Assembly: GCF_030848805.1 (NCBI RefSeq)
Contig: NC_092361.1
Span: forward strand, 13,133,444-13,197,443
Direction of reading: 5' to 3'
Length of the DNA stretch: 64,000 nt
Source: Temnothorax longispinosus
Lineage: Eukaryota; Arthropoda; Insecta; Hymenoptera; Formicidae
The translations under genes and the position numbers were made by a program. Positions 1 through 12,408 of this stretch are shown here, in pieces; the stretch's first letter is position 1; the number at the start of each line of letters is the position of its first letter. Under the pieces are notes generated by a model. It searched no databases and was not told where the DNA came from. It saw only the letters and a list, made by a program, of their open reading frames with translations.

Positions 1-3000
1 GGTATGTGTTAATGTAGCGTCTGGTTATGTCTGGTTTTCGCGGTAAGCGCCGCTATTTTTGCGATTGCGTTTATTGCATTAATGTCGTTACGGCATCATC
101 CGTAATTGGTTCTCTGTGTATTCACGGTCCGCAGTATGTTAAGCACTTAAGGAGGGTGGTTAGTCAAATCAATTTGATAAGAATTAGTTCAAATTTATGG
201 AGAATATTCGTCTATGGGAATCTGTCGTCCATGCCAAAGTTGAAGACAATCGTTTGCATGGTTGTCGAGTAATTAATTATTGAAGTTACTCTTGTCTCTC
301 TTTTATACACGGGCGACACAGCAAAAATGTTACCTAACCTGTAATGTAACTCACGAAAGCATATTAAAAATGATAAGAATTTAGATAAAATAGGTGCAAA
401 TAACTCTTTACATATTTAGGAAGAACTTTCTCGAAGACTGAAATGATTCGTCTTTATAGTTATCAAGAAATTGTAAAAATAAAACAGGACCACATTTATT
501 ATTTCCACATTTTAATGTGGATAATAACGTATTTGGGTTTCAATTGTACAAACAACTCTTTTTAAACCTTAAGAAACAGCAATTAAATGCATTCTACATA
601 TTTATTTGCTAAAATTCGTTTATTTTACGCGACGAAAATCTAACCTATATGCTTTTTCCCTGCCGCGCGCCGCCTCCCCGCCAACCAACTAACCAACCTC
701 CTTAATTGCGTTTGCCAGAATGGTAAATGTATTCTCGCTGAAAACTAGTCTCGCTGCAAAATTACCATCAAGAATGTCATTCCTGTTATATCCTTTAATA
801 ATCTCTATTAAGTAAGAAAATCTTTCGCAGTTTATGGATTAATTCAAACGAAACTGTACAAGTCGGAGATTGTAGTAACTTGTTACGTGATACGTGTTTG
901 TTATCGAAGAAGCAGAAATTACGCTAATTACGCGCAAAATTATGTTACGATTATCTTATAATTATAGGAACGTACACATGATACAGTGATACTAAATTAA
1001 TTCAACCTGTCTCGGATAGATATCTTGTATACAAACTAAACTTGCAACACAAGTGACAAAGGGAAACTTGCTAAGTAGCGATGGTACAGCAATACCGGAA
1101 GCCGGAGAGCACTAATATCGATGCTCCTAGCAAGTGATCCGTATTATCGCGATCGATCAATGTTTCATAAATGTATCGCGGTAGAGGGTCCGGCGCAGAC
1201 AATGAGCGGTTTTCGACGATAGCGAGATTCCATCAGCGATCCATCAAGGAGATAAAGGGCCTATCGATTCGCCTCGAGGCGGAGAACGGGTTAAGTCTTA
1301 TCCGTGGTAAGAAGCGGCGGACTAGATTCACTTGATCAATCATTCCGACAGTTGAAGGATGGATCGACTCGAGCCGATGTTTACGAGGAATATCCGCTTT
1401 AAATTCTTCTTATTACTGGGAGCCGCGCTCCTGGTCTCGAGATGGACGGAGGAGAACTTACCCTCTTTCCCTCCCTCTCAGGAAGTAATTTTTTCTCTTA
1501 ATTTTTTCGGATTGGCCGTTTTCAAGGATGGCCGTGAGGCAATTTTTGCGAGAGTCACCGATGAATATAGCGAAAAAGCTCGTACTTCACGAAGAGAGAA
1601 CATGGCGAATATATACGCGAAACGAGAGCGACAGGCCGCGGGGGCGGTCAGACGCATTAAAACTCGTCCCGGCGATGGTGCGAGAAGGTTCCTCCTCCTG
1701 CAACAGGCCCGAGAGGCAACAATTGGAGCGTAATTATGAGCCGAGGCCGACTTGACTCGAGGCTGACTCATATTCAGCGGTCGCAGCCCGTGTGGACTCT
1801 CTACTCCTTTTCTCGCGTTTCTTCTTTCTCTGTCGTAGCACGATTCCACGAACGTTAGAAAATGTATATCGCTCTGGGCGCTTATCCGTGCGAGTTTGTG
1901 GTTTCTGACCACATGTTGAGATAGTGAGGTACTTAGGTGTTCGCAGGCCTGAGGCATCGTTGGCGCACCTCGTACGGTCCAGACCCGCTCCGGAAATTTC
2001 GGTAATGGCTCAGCGTCAAAAGCGGTTTCGTATACATATGTGTGAGGTTGTAAATGTAAAAATGGTGTATCGGAATTCACCATTATATGCATTTTAAAGA
2101 CTTTTCTTTCGTCCGTGAAGAAACCGAACAGACGCTATCTGTTTCTAAACGTCGTTAATGTCATCGGTGATATGAGAATTTTTGTGTGATAGAAATGAGA
2201 TAAATAGCCAGAGGTCAGAGAAATTACACTTGAATATATATTACGTTCGTAAGAAGATAGTAGCGTTCCCTTTATATGTAGCGTGTAGCCATCAAACTAT
2301 CTGCACCTCGTATTTGTTATCAGCTGGAGCTAGATGGTACGACACAGGAAACTTTAGAAAAGATATAAAGGAGGACTATATGCGCGCGGCGGCGGGGAAA
2401 CTTATGGCCTCGAATAATTTTTCGTCGTAGAAGAGGATAACGCTCCAGCTCCTTCTTCAGCGCGGTCGTAAAACTGCCGGACTTTGTACGTCCCTGGGCA
2501 GAGATATGCCAACGTCTCCCCAACGGAGGCTACGGAGCGTAACGTAGCCCATTCATCCCACACCTCGTCGCCGGTGTCCGGGTTCCGGAGCAGGCCGGCG
2601 ACCTGGCTGCGGCGGCGCACGCGCCAGGAAGTGACGATCGCGGTGGTGAATACGAGCGTTGTACAGCGTGTCCAAGAAAATGCGTATTTTCTCCTAAACA
2701 AAGATAACAGAAACTTAATTAAGAAAAACGGCGCTTGTTCAAAGAGCTCAATAATTTTCGAGAGTTATGAGCGATTAGAAATTCAAAAGTTTAACCAAAA
2801 TTGGAGAGAAATGTAAACGGATATAAAACGTCCTATTTTTTAATTTTTACTAGATTTTATTTTAAAAGTTTTCTAATTCAAAGTTAAGTGTCAATGACAT
2901 TCAATGTTGGATACTCGGCAACAAGAAATATTCTAGCAAACAAATCTTTTTCTTCTAGGGAGCAGTTTGTCCAAGTTTGCAGAGAGTGCGTGATTTCTAG

Positions 3001-6000
3001 GGCACCCTATGGGTAAGTGTGCACATGTGTATTTTCTCGCGTGGCGCTCGCGCTCGAAGGCGCTACCACGGCGATAACTGTCCGCGGGCTTATCGCACTT
3101 CCTCGATCCGTGTAAACGTGCCCCGTACGCGACGTGAAATATCCACTGCTGCGGCAACGGGCACACGGGGGCCCCCACGATTCGCGGCACGCACGCGGGA
3201 TCGTCGAACCTCGTGCCGATTGTAAATCACACGAGGTGAACGATCGATACCCAGCTGTGGGCAGATCGATTCGGGCTTGATAAAAGATCGATCGTACGCG
3301 GAACTATAATAAGTAAGCGCGCGGGCCGAGGGTGGATGAGATGAGGCCTACGTGTGTGGGTAGGCCGTGCCACGTGCGAGAAAAATTGCGGTCGGACGTA
3401 ATCGAGAATGCGCGCGTATATTCGTATACGCGATGCTCTTTAATAGAAAAGTGCGGTGCGGTAATAACAGGATTGCTATATCGCGCCGGCGCGCGTCTCG
3501 CGCGAAACGAAACTTTATCTGCACGTCCCTCGCGTCTCCGTAGAACGTATGCATGACATAGGCGCAGATAAATAATTATATATTGTGTTCGGCGTGTGTT
3601 TCACACCGTTTCGCTCGCGAGCTGTCTCGACGCAACGCGTCGAGAACGTGTGCGTTCTCGAAAGAGGCGACTGACGGAAGAAACCGTAGATAGGAAGATT
3701 TATGCAATATATTACTTATAAAATGCGTTATTGTTTGCCGCACGAGATCGAATCTCGTGTCCAATTATATATCGCGCGGAACAAGTATCGATTATTTCAC
3801 GGCATAGGCGCAAGGCGCTATATTGAAAGGCGCCTTCTTTAACGAAGACGTATATCCCCATTCAATCTTAATGCCGCGAGCATTAGGCCAGATCCTCGCT
3901 CGATACAGGAAGTGACTAAATCAAAAGCGGAGAATTTCGGGCGAGGTAATTTACTGCTGCCGGCTGTCGTTTTTTCCCCATCGGCTTCTCGTGAACCCTC
4001 CGAACAATTAGACCCTTTATGAGAGACGCGCACCGAGAGACGCCGCAAAGAAGGCGCGCCTTTTTCACATCCCGCGCCATCGGACGCGAGAGAGACGAAT
4101 GGAGAGAAAGTTGTTTAAAGTGACGCTCGCCACGTGTTCCACACGAAGTACCGTGGGTAAGGATGCGCGGAGCGACGGAAGTCGCGGAGGTCGAAGCCGT
4201 GCGCCATCCAGATAGAGGAGAAGGAGAAACGACGCCGGTTATAAAATCCTCCTTCTTTTGGAAAATCTATTCGAAACAACGGTACCGTGCCGCGGCATTA
4301 TTAATAAGCGGCTAACCCCACAGGGAGTTCATTAATATATTCCTTAAAGAGTTAAGCGTATTTTTAACCACGTTGCCTTGGGTATTTATGATTTGTTACT
4401 TATTATCGCATTCGGCCGGTGGTCCATTACGTATCTGTTCGGGTCGAATCTGTGCGTCGAGATGGGACCGGAGATTTGTAGCGCGTAAATCAGACACATG
4501 TGGTGGAACGTGTGTAATCGGCTTTATCCTCTACGTTTATTGGTACGTTTTCCGGTCGTTTGTATTAATTTACATCGGAATTTTGTCTCAATATTTCCTA
4601 AGTGCTCACTAACAACGAGGTGCATCGAGCCATTTCCAAGAATCAGTGTATATCTCGGTACAGGTATATATTTGTACGACGCTGGCGAATGTACCAAAGA
4701 GAGAAACAGAAAGTAGTCTGAAAATCCGTTTCCGCAAACGACGAAGGCCGTCTGTGCCTTCTCCACCTGCTCGTTCTCTCGAAGCATCTATATCCCACCT
4801 TTAACACCACTCGAGTTTCAGGGAAAACGTATACACTCGGCTTGCGTTTCCACGGTGACATTTCAGCGGGACCGAGGTAGAAACGGCAGAAGAGACTCGG
4901 CGCAGATCAGGGTTGGGGCGGAGGGTACACCGCTGCGCGCCGGGTATGTTCGCCACCGCGAGCAGCGGGGTCTCCCGATTAATGGACTACGCGTGTCAGA
5001 CGCTTGTAGTGGACGCGCGTGGACACGGCGCGGATACACACCACCGTCCGACCGACGGACAAACGCTATAAATTGATAACCAGTTCGTGAAGAGAGACTG
5101 CCCGCGCGGCCGGTCGCGACGCGGCGTCCTGGGTAGCGGAGGAAACTTGGTATCCGCACATGTCGTCTCGGTCTCGGCGCATCGTCTCGGCCGACAATTT
5201 CCCGCCGCGCGCGCGGTGCGCCAGGTGCGCGCTCCCGTTATTATCGTACGGAGATAGGTAGGGTGCATAAGCGATTAGGAGACAATGGACTGTTCGCGAC
5301 CGTCGTGCTCGTCGTCGCGACCAGAACCAGACGCGACGCGCGTTCCAGCGAAAATATTATATTACATTTCGATGATATGTGCCCGAGGAAGGAAGGTTAG
5401 TCCGTTATATCAACTCTCCGGCCGACGATCGATCCTCCTCCCGATACTGTCGTTCGCTCCGCAAAAGTGCCGCAATTTGTTTTCTTCATGTCACCGCTCG
5501 ATGCAAAGGCTGTGTGTAGGTATTTGATTGTACAGTGTGGAAACAACTATTGCGGAAACGTTTCTGAAAATTATATACTTTCTTTATACCGCAATTTTCT
5601 TCATAAGCAGTTGTATCTTTTGTTAACTGCGCTAATAGTATTGTAAGTATACTATTAATTATATTCAGTGATAATGAAGAAACTAAATATTATCTTTGAA
5701 TAATTTTTATAAATCTAAGAAAGAATGTTTTTGCAACTAAACGACGAATAAAATTTACTACGTTTTCCCAGTTTGCTTCCTGATTTCTCGTAGTACCGGC
5801 GAACTTCCGTAGTTAAGAGAGAAAAATGAAAAAAGAAGTCGGAAAAAAGTTTCTCTAATATCCCAGCTTGAGACCCGATGTCGGCTAGACATTATTTCTC
5901 TCGGACTGAAACGCAGGAACGGTTTCGTGGATTTTCCGGTGGAAAATTAGCGCGTCTCTCTCTCCGGGACGCGTCCCTAATCTCCCGATTGCGGAAGGAA

Positions 6001-8327
6001 CGAAAGGAGCTAATCGGCCGCCAAGTGGATTATAAATTTCGGTGGGCAGAAACGCTGCGCCGGCAAAATAAAGTAGGAAGATGCATCTGGCATCTCGCCC
6101 GAGAGAGGCTCCGATGTGAAGGCAGCTTCGGTTCCTGGATCGCGCGCGGGGGCAACTCTTTCTAATTATTAGCCACCTTATCTGACGGAGGAGGGAAACG
6201 GTAGAGAAGACGGCGTCGTGGTTTCTCGCGCGACACCGCTGGCTATTCTCTCGGCGTAATTAAAAGTAACGATTCACGGAGGTACACTCTACGCGCGTGA
6301 TCGTCTCTGAAAAAAACACGTCATTGCCCAGTACGCAAGGCTCTTACGTTCGCCAGTCACCGATCGGGTTGGCGGTCCCGGCTGGCTCTCTGGCAACCCC
6401 CTCTCGCAAACTGGTTTTGGACGTAATTGGATGCGCGAGACTTCAGCCTACGTTAAAGTCCGAGCAGCGCGATGAGCGTCCGTCGCTGGGCTTCGCCACT
6501 ACGGCCGCAAACGGGAAAGCCCGTTGACGCCGCGCTAAATTTATTTTGCTGACCATTTAGACCGGGTTGGCGGGTTCCTGGCCGATGCGCGGTAGGAACG
6601 CGCGATAATTTTGCGCACTTAACGACCGTATGAGCTGATCTTGGAATTTTGTTGATTCGCTCGACGAGCCTCGTACTGCTCTGCGTTTTGTAATTCGGTG
6701 TGAACCCGCATTTTTACGGGATATTCTGAGAGTGGTCGTATGAACATATTCGTGTGAACGCAGGAATATAATTTATGTAAAGTAAAGTCATTGATTCCGC
6801 AACATCTTATACAGCGTCAATTACGATGCTGTCGATTGAGAAGGCACGATTGTAGTTACGTTTGAATCAAATGTAGGGTTGTAATTGTGGTGAAAAAACA
6901 TGTTACGCACGTTTGGAAATAGGCATAGCGCGTTTCCATTCGATTGCTCTGCTAATTGTTGGGGAGCTGGAGATGCTAGTGTTTACCTTAAAGCGGATAG
7001 ATCCAATTACGCGCGCTCACCCTTCTCTATACCTTCCGTCCGCCGCGATGCTGCGCGCTCTCACGACGACGTACGAGTTCGGTATCTCGTACCGCATCAA
7101 TCTCCCGTCAGGTTTTTTTTACACTTTTCGCTTAGCCATAGTTTTAGAAGGGATTTCTAGCAATTGGACGCGGCAGGAAGCCGCGCACCGGCGGCGTCTC
7201 CCGTCTAGTTTTCCACCGAAAGCACCGACTCCGGAGTAACAAACTCCACGTGAAACTCTCCCCCCTCCCCGCGCAACACACTGGCCGGCTGGTCGAGGGC
7301 GAAAAGGTCGAAGCCTGCTTTCGTGTTGCCCTTTCCTCCAACCCCGCGCGTCTTCCACCTTCATCTCGCCCTTCTCGGGTGGGGTTAGCGCGGGAGCCGC
7401 GTAATGAGCTTCCCAGGCCGGTTGTAACGAGCAAAAACTTATCGTCACTCTCCCTTCTGATTTACTCGACCTGCCACGTCGTTAGTTGTACTGTCCCCCT
7501 TCCTCCTTACTACGTCCGCCCCTAAAAAAAGGGGCCCGGTGCTCTCGCTGCATCACTACCAGCGCGCGCGTGTTATTTTTTTCGAAAAAAATCGTAACTT
7601 CGTAGCTCGTTTCTTGAACGAGATTCTCGGTTAATAATTATAGCTCGCGTCGTTTTATATAGATGTGTCAACTGTCTATGATTTACCATTTACGTTAATG
7701 TTATGTATATCTTGAAATGAAATTGTTATAATAAGCTCAATTAGACAATGACAGTTTCAGATATGACTGTAAGAAAAGAGTGATTAAGGTGACATTTCGT
7801 TATTGGCGAGTTTCGAAGATACTAGTTGTTAAATTATAATTAAATTTGGCAAACTCAACTATGTTAACTTCGTCTCTTTCTCTTTTTTTATGAAGATCAA
7901 AACTTATTATATTGAACTTATTATATTAAATAAATATTAATATTTATTTTATACACATATTTCAAAAAAGATAAATTAAGTATATTATTTGAGATAAAAT
8001 AAGTTAATTTTTTAAACTTTAAAGGAAATGGAAAAATAGGGTTGAGATATAGCTGAATGCATCGTGTTACAGTTACCAGTTTTCAGTGCTCCATTTCCGC
8101 TATCAATATCCTCATATATATTTGTCTCTACAACGTCTGAGAAGCTTCCGTAAACTTCTTCTAAAGAAACATTTTCGACAATGGAAGAGGTGAGGATACT
8201 GGAAGCTGCTATACTATCAAGCTGCTACTATCAAGAAAAATATAACGGTTCTGTATATCTTTAGATACCTCAAGACTCACATAGATGATGTTTGTGCTAA
8301 TGTGCTAATTTTGATAAAATATTTTTA
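1..8327. other. Gene-free unique DNA, AT-rich then CpG-rich
   Basis: I see no supportable gene. The first ~1.06 kb is AT-rich, with a small hairpin at 496-527. From ~1.06 to ~7.6 kb the DNA is mostly CpG-rich with many CG dinucleotides and GATCGATC-like words, broken by AT-rich patches at ~2.1-2.3, 2.7-2.9 and 5.5-5.8 kb. It then turns AT-rich again to 8.3 kb, with a short duplication of an AACTTATTATATTG-like word near 7.9 kb. The frames at 1478-2092 (minus) and 1359-1733 (plus) overlap each other and have no recognisable domain. Enhancers or untranslated exons could be present but cannot be identified by eye. Confidence 0.5.
496..527. repeat. Short imperfect hairpin
   Basis: The left arm TTATTATTTCCACAT (496-510) and right arm ATGTGGATAATAA (515-527) pair through a 4-base TTTA loop with a small bulge. 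It is isolated in AT-rich DNA. It could be a remnant of an inverted-repeat element or chance; nothing nearby indicates a function. Confidence 0.45.
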
Positions 8328-9268
8328 TTAATCCTAGAGAGTCTTTCTGAGGTAATACGTACCCCACGCGAAATTCAAATTGCGCCTCTGCCTTAGGAAG
8401 GTTAGTTTTCATACCAAGACCCTAACCATAATTCAGTTTAGTCATCCGGCAGTCGACCTCCGTCATTCAGCGAGTGCGTTAGATTCGTGCAGCAGCTGAA
8501 AACCGAAAAAGAAAATTGTTTGGGGTAACGTATTACCCCCTTCGGCCGTTTACGTTCGACATTTACCACAGTAAAGTATATTTCCAATTTTTTGTGAAAA
8601 TCGGTAACGAAAAATTATACACTTTATAGCACTCCCCGGAAAATTCTACCCCTGTTTCATATATAATTATTTAAGATTTGGTCAATTATTTCATTTTTGC
8701 TGTTCTTGCACAGCAACTGATTAAAAGTTTGTAAAGTTTTTGTAGAGTTAATTTTACTGTTTTCATATACTTTTATAACTTTTGACTACCTTTCAAATAA
8801 ATAATCGACAGAATTTGTTTTACTTTCCATTTCTTGCGATTTTTCCCATCCGACAGTTTTTCATCATTTCCTCTACTTCAGATGTTCAAAGAAATATGTT
8901 TTTTTTTAAGAAACGAAAAAATCGCTTACATGCCCTTGAAGGTTGTCTATTCGATCGTCTTTCAAAATCCGTTGGAATTTTTAAAATCGGTGAATTTTAT
9001 GAAAAACTACAGCATTTTTTATAAAAATAGTCATTTCGGCCCAATTTTTGGTTCTTTTTCTTGTTTTTCGAAATTTTTTTACTGTTTTTTTTACTACCGC
9101 AAATTGATGACTACTATCGTCTTCCCTATTAAAGAACAAACAAAATCTATTAAAAAGTTGTCTAACAACAAATAGAAACATTATACACGCGGTACAAGTT
9201 TGGGGTAATTTATTACCCCGCTTGGCCTTTCACGTATGAGAAAATTCATAAAGACTCTCTAGGGTTAA
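8328..9268. mobile_element. Non-autonomous piggyBac-like element with TTAA target sites
   Basis: The 933-bp element (8332-9264) is bounded on both sides by TTAA (8328-8331 and 9265-9268). Its termini are inverted: TCCTAGAGAGTCTTTCTGA on the left and CCCTAGAGAGTCTTTATGA read inward from the right, 17 of 19 matching. TTAA duplications with CCCTAG-type ends are the hallmark of the piggyBac superfamily. Three internal copies of a GGGGTAAY..RTTACCCC palindrome sit near 8350 (degenerate), 8521 and 9202. The latter two are each followed by a related C-T/C-GGCC-T-ACG stretch. The interior is AT-rich. The 113-codon frame at 8834-9175 shows no DDD transposase or C-terminal Cys-rich domain that I can recognise, so the copy is presumably mobilised in trans or dead. 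Confidence 0.8.
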
Positions 9269-9411
9269 TGAAAAAATAGAGTTGTATTAAGTCGTTATTA
9301 AAAATAGGGAATTGGTCGTAAATAATGAAGAGATAAGTTATCCAGCTAATTACAAGTGATATATATATATTTTTTATATAATTTGTATTATATGAAAATT
9401 TTTAACAAGTT

Positions 9412-9414
<3 letters not shown>
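9269..9414. other. AT-rich spacer, nothing recognised
   Basis: Short AT-rich linker between the piggyBac-like element and the CA microsatellite, including an ATATAT run near 9360. No gene or signal is visible. Confidence 0.5.
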
Positions 9415-9449
<35 letters not shown>

Positions 9450-9482
9450 GCGCACGCACACGCACGCACACGCACACACACA
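9415..9482. repeat. (CA)n / (CGCA)n microsatellite
   Basis: Uninterrupted CA dinucleotides run to ~9445, then vary into CG-CACA units up to 9482. It is a simple-sequence repeat with no coding potential. Confidence 0.95.
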
Positions 9483-9536
9483 ACAAGTCTTAACATCTTA
9501 AATTTTGACATTAGGAATTTTTATTATGTAAATAAC

Positions 9537-9884
9537 TACACACGGAGAAAATTTTCTCTTAAAATTTACCCTGAAATCATGGTAGTTGTGGGACAACATG
9601 TATCATCAAGAATTTTATGCGAGCTATTCTGATTAATATCCACCATAATAAAAAATATTAATATCTATTACATTAAAATATAAAATATGTTTGATTAATT
9701 TTACTAAAATATATCTAGGAAATTTTAATAATAATTTTTCAAAATTTACTAATTTGCTTGGTAATTTTTATCACGTTGTTTATAAAATGTCTCTTGTATA
9801 TTTTAAAAATTTCTTGGTTGCCAAGTTGTCCCAAGTTTGTAGTGAATTTAAAAGTAAAATATAACAAAAAATTCTCTCTGTGTA
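9537..9884. mobile_element. Degraded TA-flanked inverted-repeat element (MITE)
   Basis: Ends are CACACGGAGA on the left (from 9539) and CACAGAGAGA read inward from the right (to 9882), each flanked by TA (9537-9538, 9883-9884). Similarity continues inward: both arms reach a TGGGACAAC motif ~60 bp in (near 9590 and 9830). The 344-bp interior is AT-rich and has no transposase frame. TA duplications fit the Tc1/mariner group, but the ends alone do not settle the family. The mismatched arms indicate an old copy. Confidence 0.6.
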
Positions 9885-9885
9885 G

Positions 9886-11824
9886 AATTTTTTTTATTTA
9901 AAAAACCCTATTAAAATTATTAATTTTTTCTCATAAATATTTCCATTTTTGTGCCGTTACACGCATCGGACGACTTTGAATAAAAGCGCGACCAATAAAA
10001 TGCAGATTGTCGGCGAGATATATTGAGAGCTGACACTTGATAGATTGCTTGGCGATCAGTGTCGGATTAAATAAGATGAGAAAGCACATTCGTGCCATAA
10101 TGGTAACGGTTTCGCAATCCTCCGTGGCGAATAGACCCCTTGGTCGTTTCCTGGAAAAGTTAGGAATTTGATTAGACGCTCGCGGCGTTAATCGATAGCC
10201 TTAATTATAACTGTCGATTGCTCGCTAACGAAAGAAATCGATAGCGCGTCCGGCATTCAGGCGACCTTCGGCACTCAGGCCATTGCCCGACTTGTCGGGC
10301 TATGAATCGCGATTCGTGCGTTGTTTAAGCCGTTTATCTTAATGAGGGTTATTTGATCCCTAGTGTCGTCGGCGACGCAGGAACTCGTAACGCAATAAAG
10401 CAAAAAGCTAATGGCCCTCGTTACTTCATTGTTAGGTGATAAAGATCGACGTAACGTCGATCGACGCTCTCGCTTTCGTTCGTCGAAATATACGTCTACG
10501 ACTTGACACATGTCTCTCGTCGACGTCGTTCATTATCCTAATTGCGAACATCGAGTGCAATCTGCCGCGTTCGATTCGCCATCGTCGTCAGAGAGAGAGA
10601 GAGAGAGAGCGCATTCCTATAAATTATCCCTGTCGCTCTCATTTCTCGGGATATCGAATTGAAGCGTCTTAACGCTACGGAACAAGTACATTTCACGCGA
10701 TAGCGTTTAAGCAGCTTGAATGAAAGAACACTCGGCCTTATCAGCTACCTGCACTCCATTAGGTATGCGCTATTCATATCTGAGACTGGCATTTCTCATC
10801 AGCGTCGAGACGTTTGTGGATCGTTAACTTTTATGTCGTTGTTCTACTTTCTTCTGCATGGTCGGCCTACTTGCTACCGTAAAAGCACTATTGCGCGGTA
10901 TCGTGACTACGATATCGAATTGCTTCTTGCACGTTCGCGCGTTCTATCTGACACTCGTGAAATTGTACTCTCTTTTACAAACAAACACCGCTCCTGCAGT
11001 CCGAATAAACGAGAGTGCGCTATATATGATAAAGTCGATGATATCATAACACTTCTATTGTTTCTAATATTTGTGATAATAGTCTGGATTTGCTTCAATG
11101 ACTATAATTCTGTTTTGTTTGATATTAATATACAATGCAAATTTAAAAAAATTATAGAATACTTGTTTTATATCATCATTCAACTAATTTCATACGGATA
11201 CATTATTTTTTGAAGTAGGTTGTATGTAGAATAAGAATTAAATTTACTATTTATTAATATAGAATTCTTAATTTTCGATATCTAAAAAAAAAACTGTTAA
11301 GAAATACTCGTTGCACCTCAAGCTTGCTAGACGGTTTTTCGTCACAAATTAAATGTCCATTCAGATGCGATTGCGCCGTCTCTCCATAGCGCTACAAGGG
11401 TCATAACAATTATCTTACAATTCTCGCCGCGTTAGAGCAGGCTCTAACACTCAAACGATTCAAATCTTCCGGTCTTGCAAGGGCAGCGAGTTCAAAACTA
11501 ATTGACCGTGGCGGAGAACTCATTAAAAGTGCACTCCGGAACTCGAGACGCCGGTGGTTCGTAACGACTGTTGTAATTCGAGCTGGATCCTTCCGTGGCA
11601 CGTAAACGGCAGTCTTATGCCACTATCTCAACAGCTGTTCTGATCCCTTTTACTTTTTGTTTACGGATCCAGCCGTGTCCTACTTTTGAGCTCATCTTCA
11701 TTGATATATGTAGAGATGATGTGTGGGAAATATGGTGATCGATTTATAAGACAAGAAAATTAGAACGGTCATAATAGTTCCGAAATTATTGTCAAAATTT
11801 AAATATTGTTGTTTTAAAATTATG
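9886..11824. other. No gene recognised
   Basis: AT-rich to ~9.96 kb, then CpG-rich to ~11.05 kb, then AT-rich. A (GA)n run lies at 10590-10609. A 165-codon frame at 10716-11213 ends in a Phe/Ile-rich AT-driven tail and has no domain I recognise. I treat it as spurious. Confidence 0.45.
10590..10609. repeat. (GA)n microsatellite
   Basis: About ten AG/GA dinucleotides in CpG-rich DNA. It is one of eleven GA/TC tracts of at least ~16 bp in this window. Confidence 0.9.
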
Positions 11825-12000
11825 CACTGAGAAACAAATTTTCTGCATTTTAGTAAATAGATATTAATTTGCATATAACTGTGACTTCATTTACTAAAAT
11901 GAAGAAAATTTTCCTTTTTATTAGTACCTATATAATGTATTCATTGAGAAAAAAATATGCAAACTTTACTATAAAATGCAGAAAATTTTTTTTCTCAGTG
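11825..12000. mobile_element. 176-bp inverted-repeat element (MITE)
   Basis: The left end CACTGAGAAACAAATTTTCT and the inverted right end CACTGAGAAAAAAAATTTTC match closely. The arms continue with TGCATTTTA-GTAA on both sides, giving ~34-bp terminal inverted repeats with few changes. The interior is AT-rich with a second ATTCATTGAGAAAAA-like word near 11939. No clear target duplication is seen, and there is no coding capacity. The CAC-GAGAA start resembles the ends at 9539 and 14507, suggesting related non-autonomous families. Confidence 0.65.
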
Positions 12001-12020
12001 TGTTTATAGACAAAGATACA

Positions 12021-12408
12021 ATGGTACGGTACAAAGATTCAAAATCATTCTTGAATCGAATCTGTTAAAATCAATTAGACATAAATCAATTATAAAATTT
12101 ATCACGAATATAATTGATTTATTAGAGTCATCTGAGTTTTATTGGTATAGCAGGATGTATTTCGTTAAATGTTAAGCAGTAGCTTCGCCGAAAAGGATAT
12201 AAATAAAAATATGAATGACATGGTACAAAACATACAAGATCATTCTTGAATCGAACTCATTTGAATTAATTGCAGACATGAATCAATTATAGAATTTGTC
12301 ACGAATATACCTGATTTATCGGAGTCACCCGGGAGTTTTATTAGCGCGGCAGGATGTATTTCGTTATATATCAAGCGGCAGTTTCGCCGAAGAGGAAATG
12401 GAAATAAT
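12021..12408. repeat. Diverged ~199-bp tandem duplication
   Basis: Two head-to-tail copies start at ATGGTAC (12021 and 12220). Shared blocks in the same order include ATCATTCTTGAATCGAA, a CATAAATCAATTATA/CATGAATCAATTATA pair, TCACGAATATA, GCAGGATGTATTTCGTTA and GTTTCGCCGAA-AGGA or its close variant. The copies differ by many substitutions and small indels, so the duplication is old. No reading frame is conserved, so I do not think it codes. Confidence 0.75.

Noticed and set aside
1478..2092. 204-codon minus-strand frame
   Set aside because: No recognised motif. It overlaps an opposite-strand frame and lies in GC-rich DNA where stop codons are rare.
8834..9175. 113-codon frame inside the piggyBac-like element as a transposase remnant
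   Set aside because: Phe/Lys-rich AT-driven translation with none of the catalytic-Asp context or Cys-rich tail expected of piggyBac.
9415..9482. Repeat tract as a CRISPR array
   Set aside because: It is a dinucleotide microsatellite without spacers, and the window is eukaryotic.
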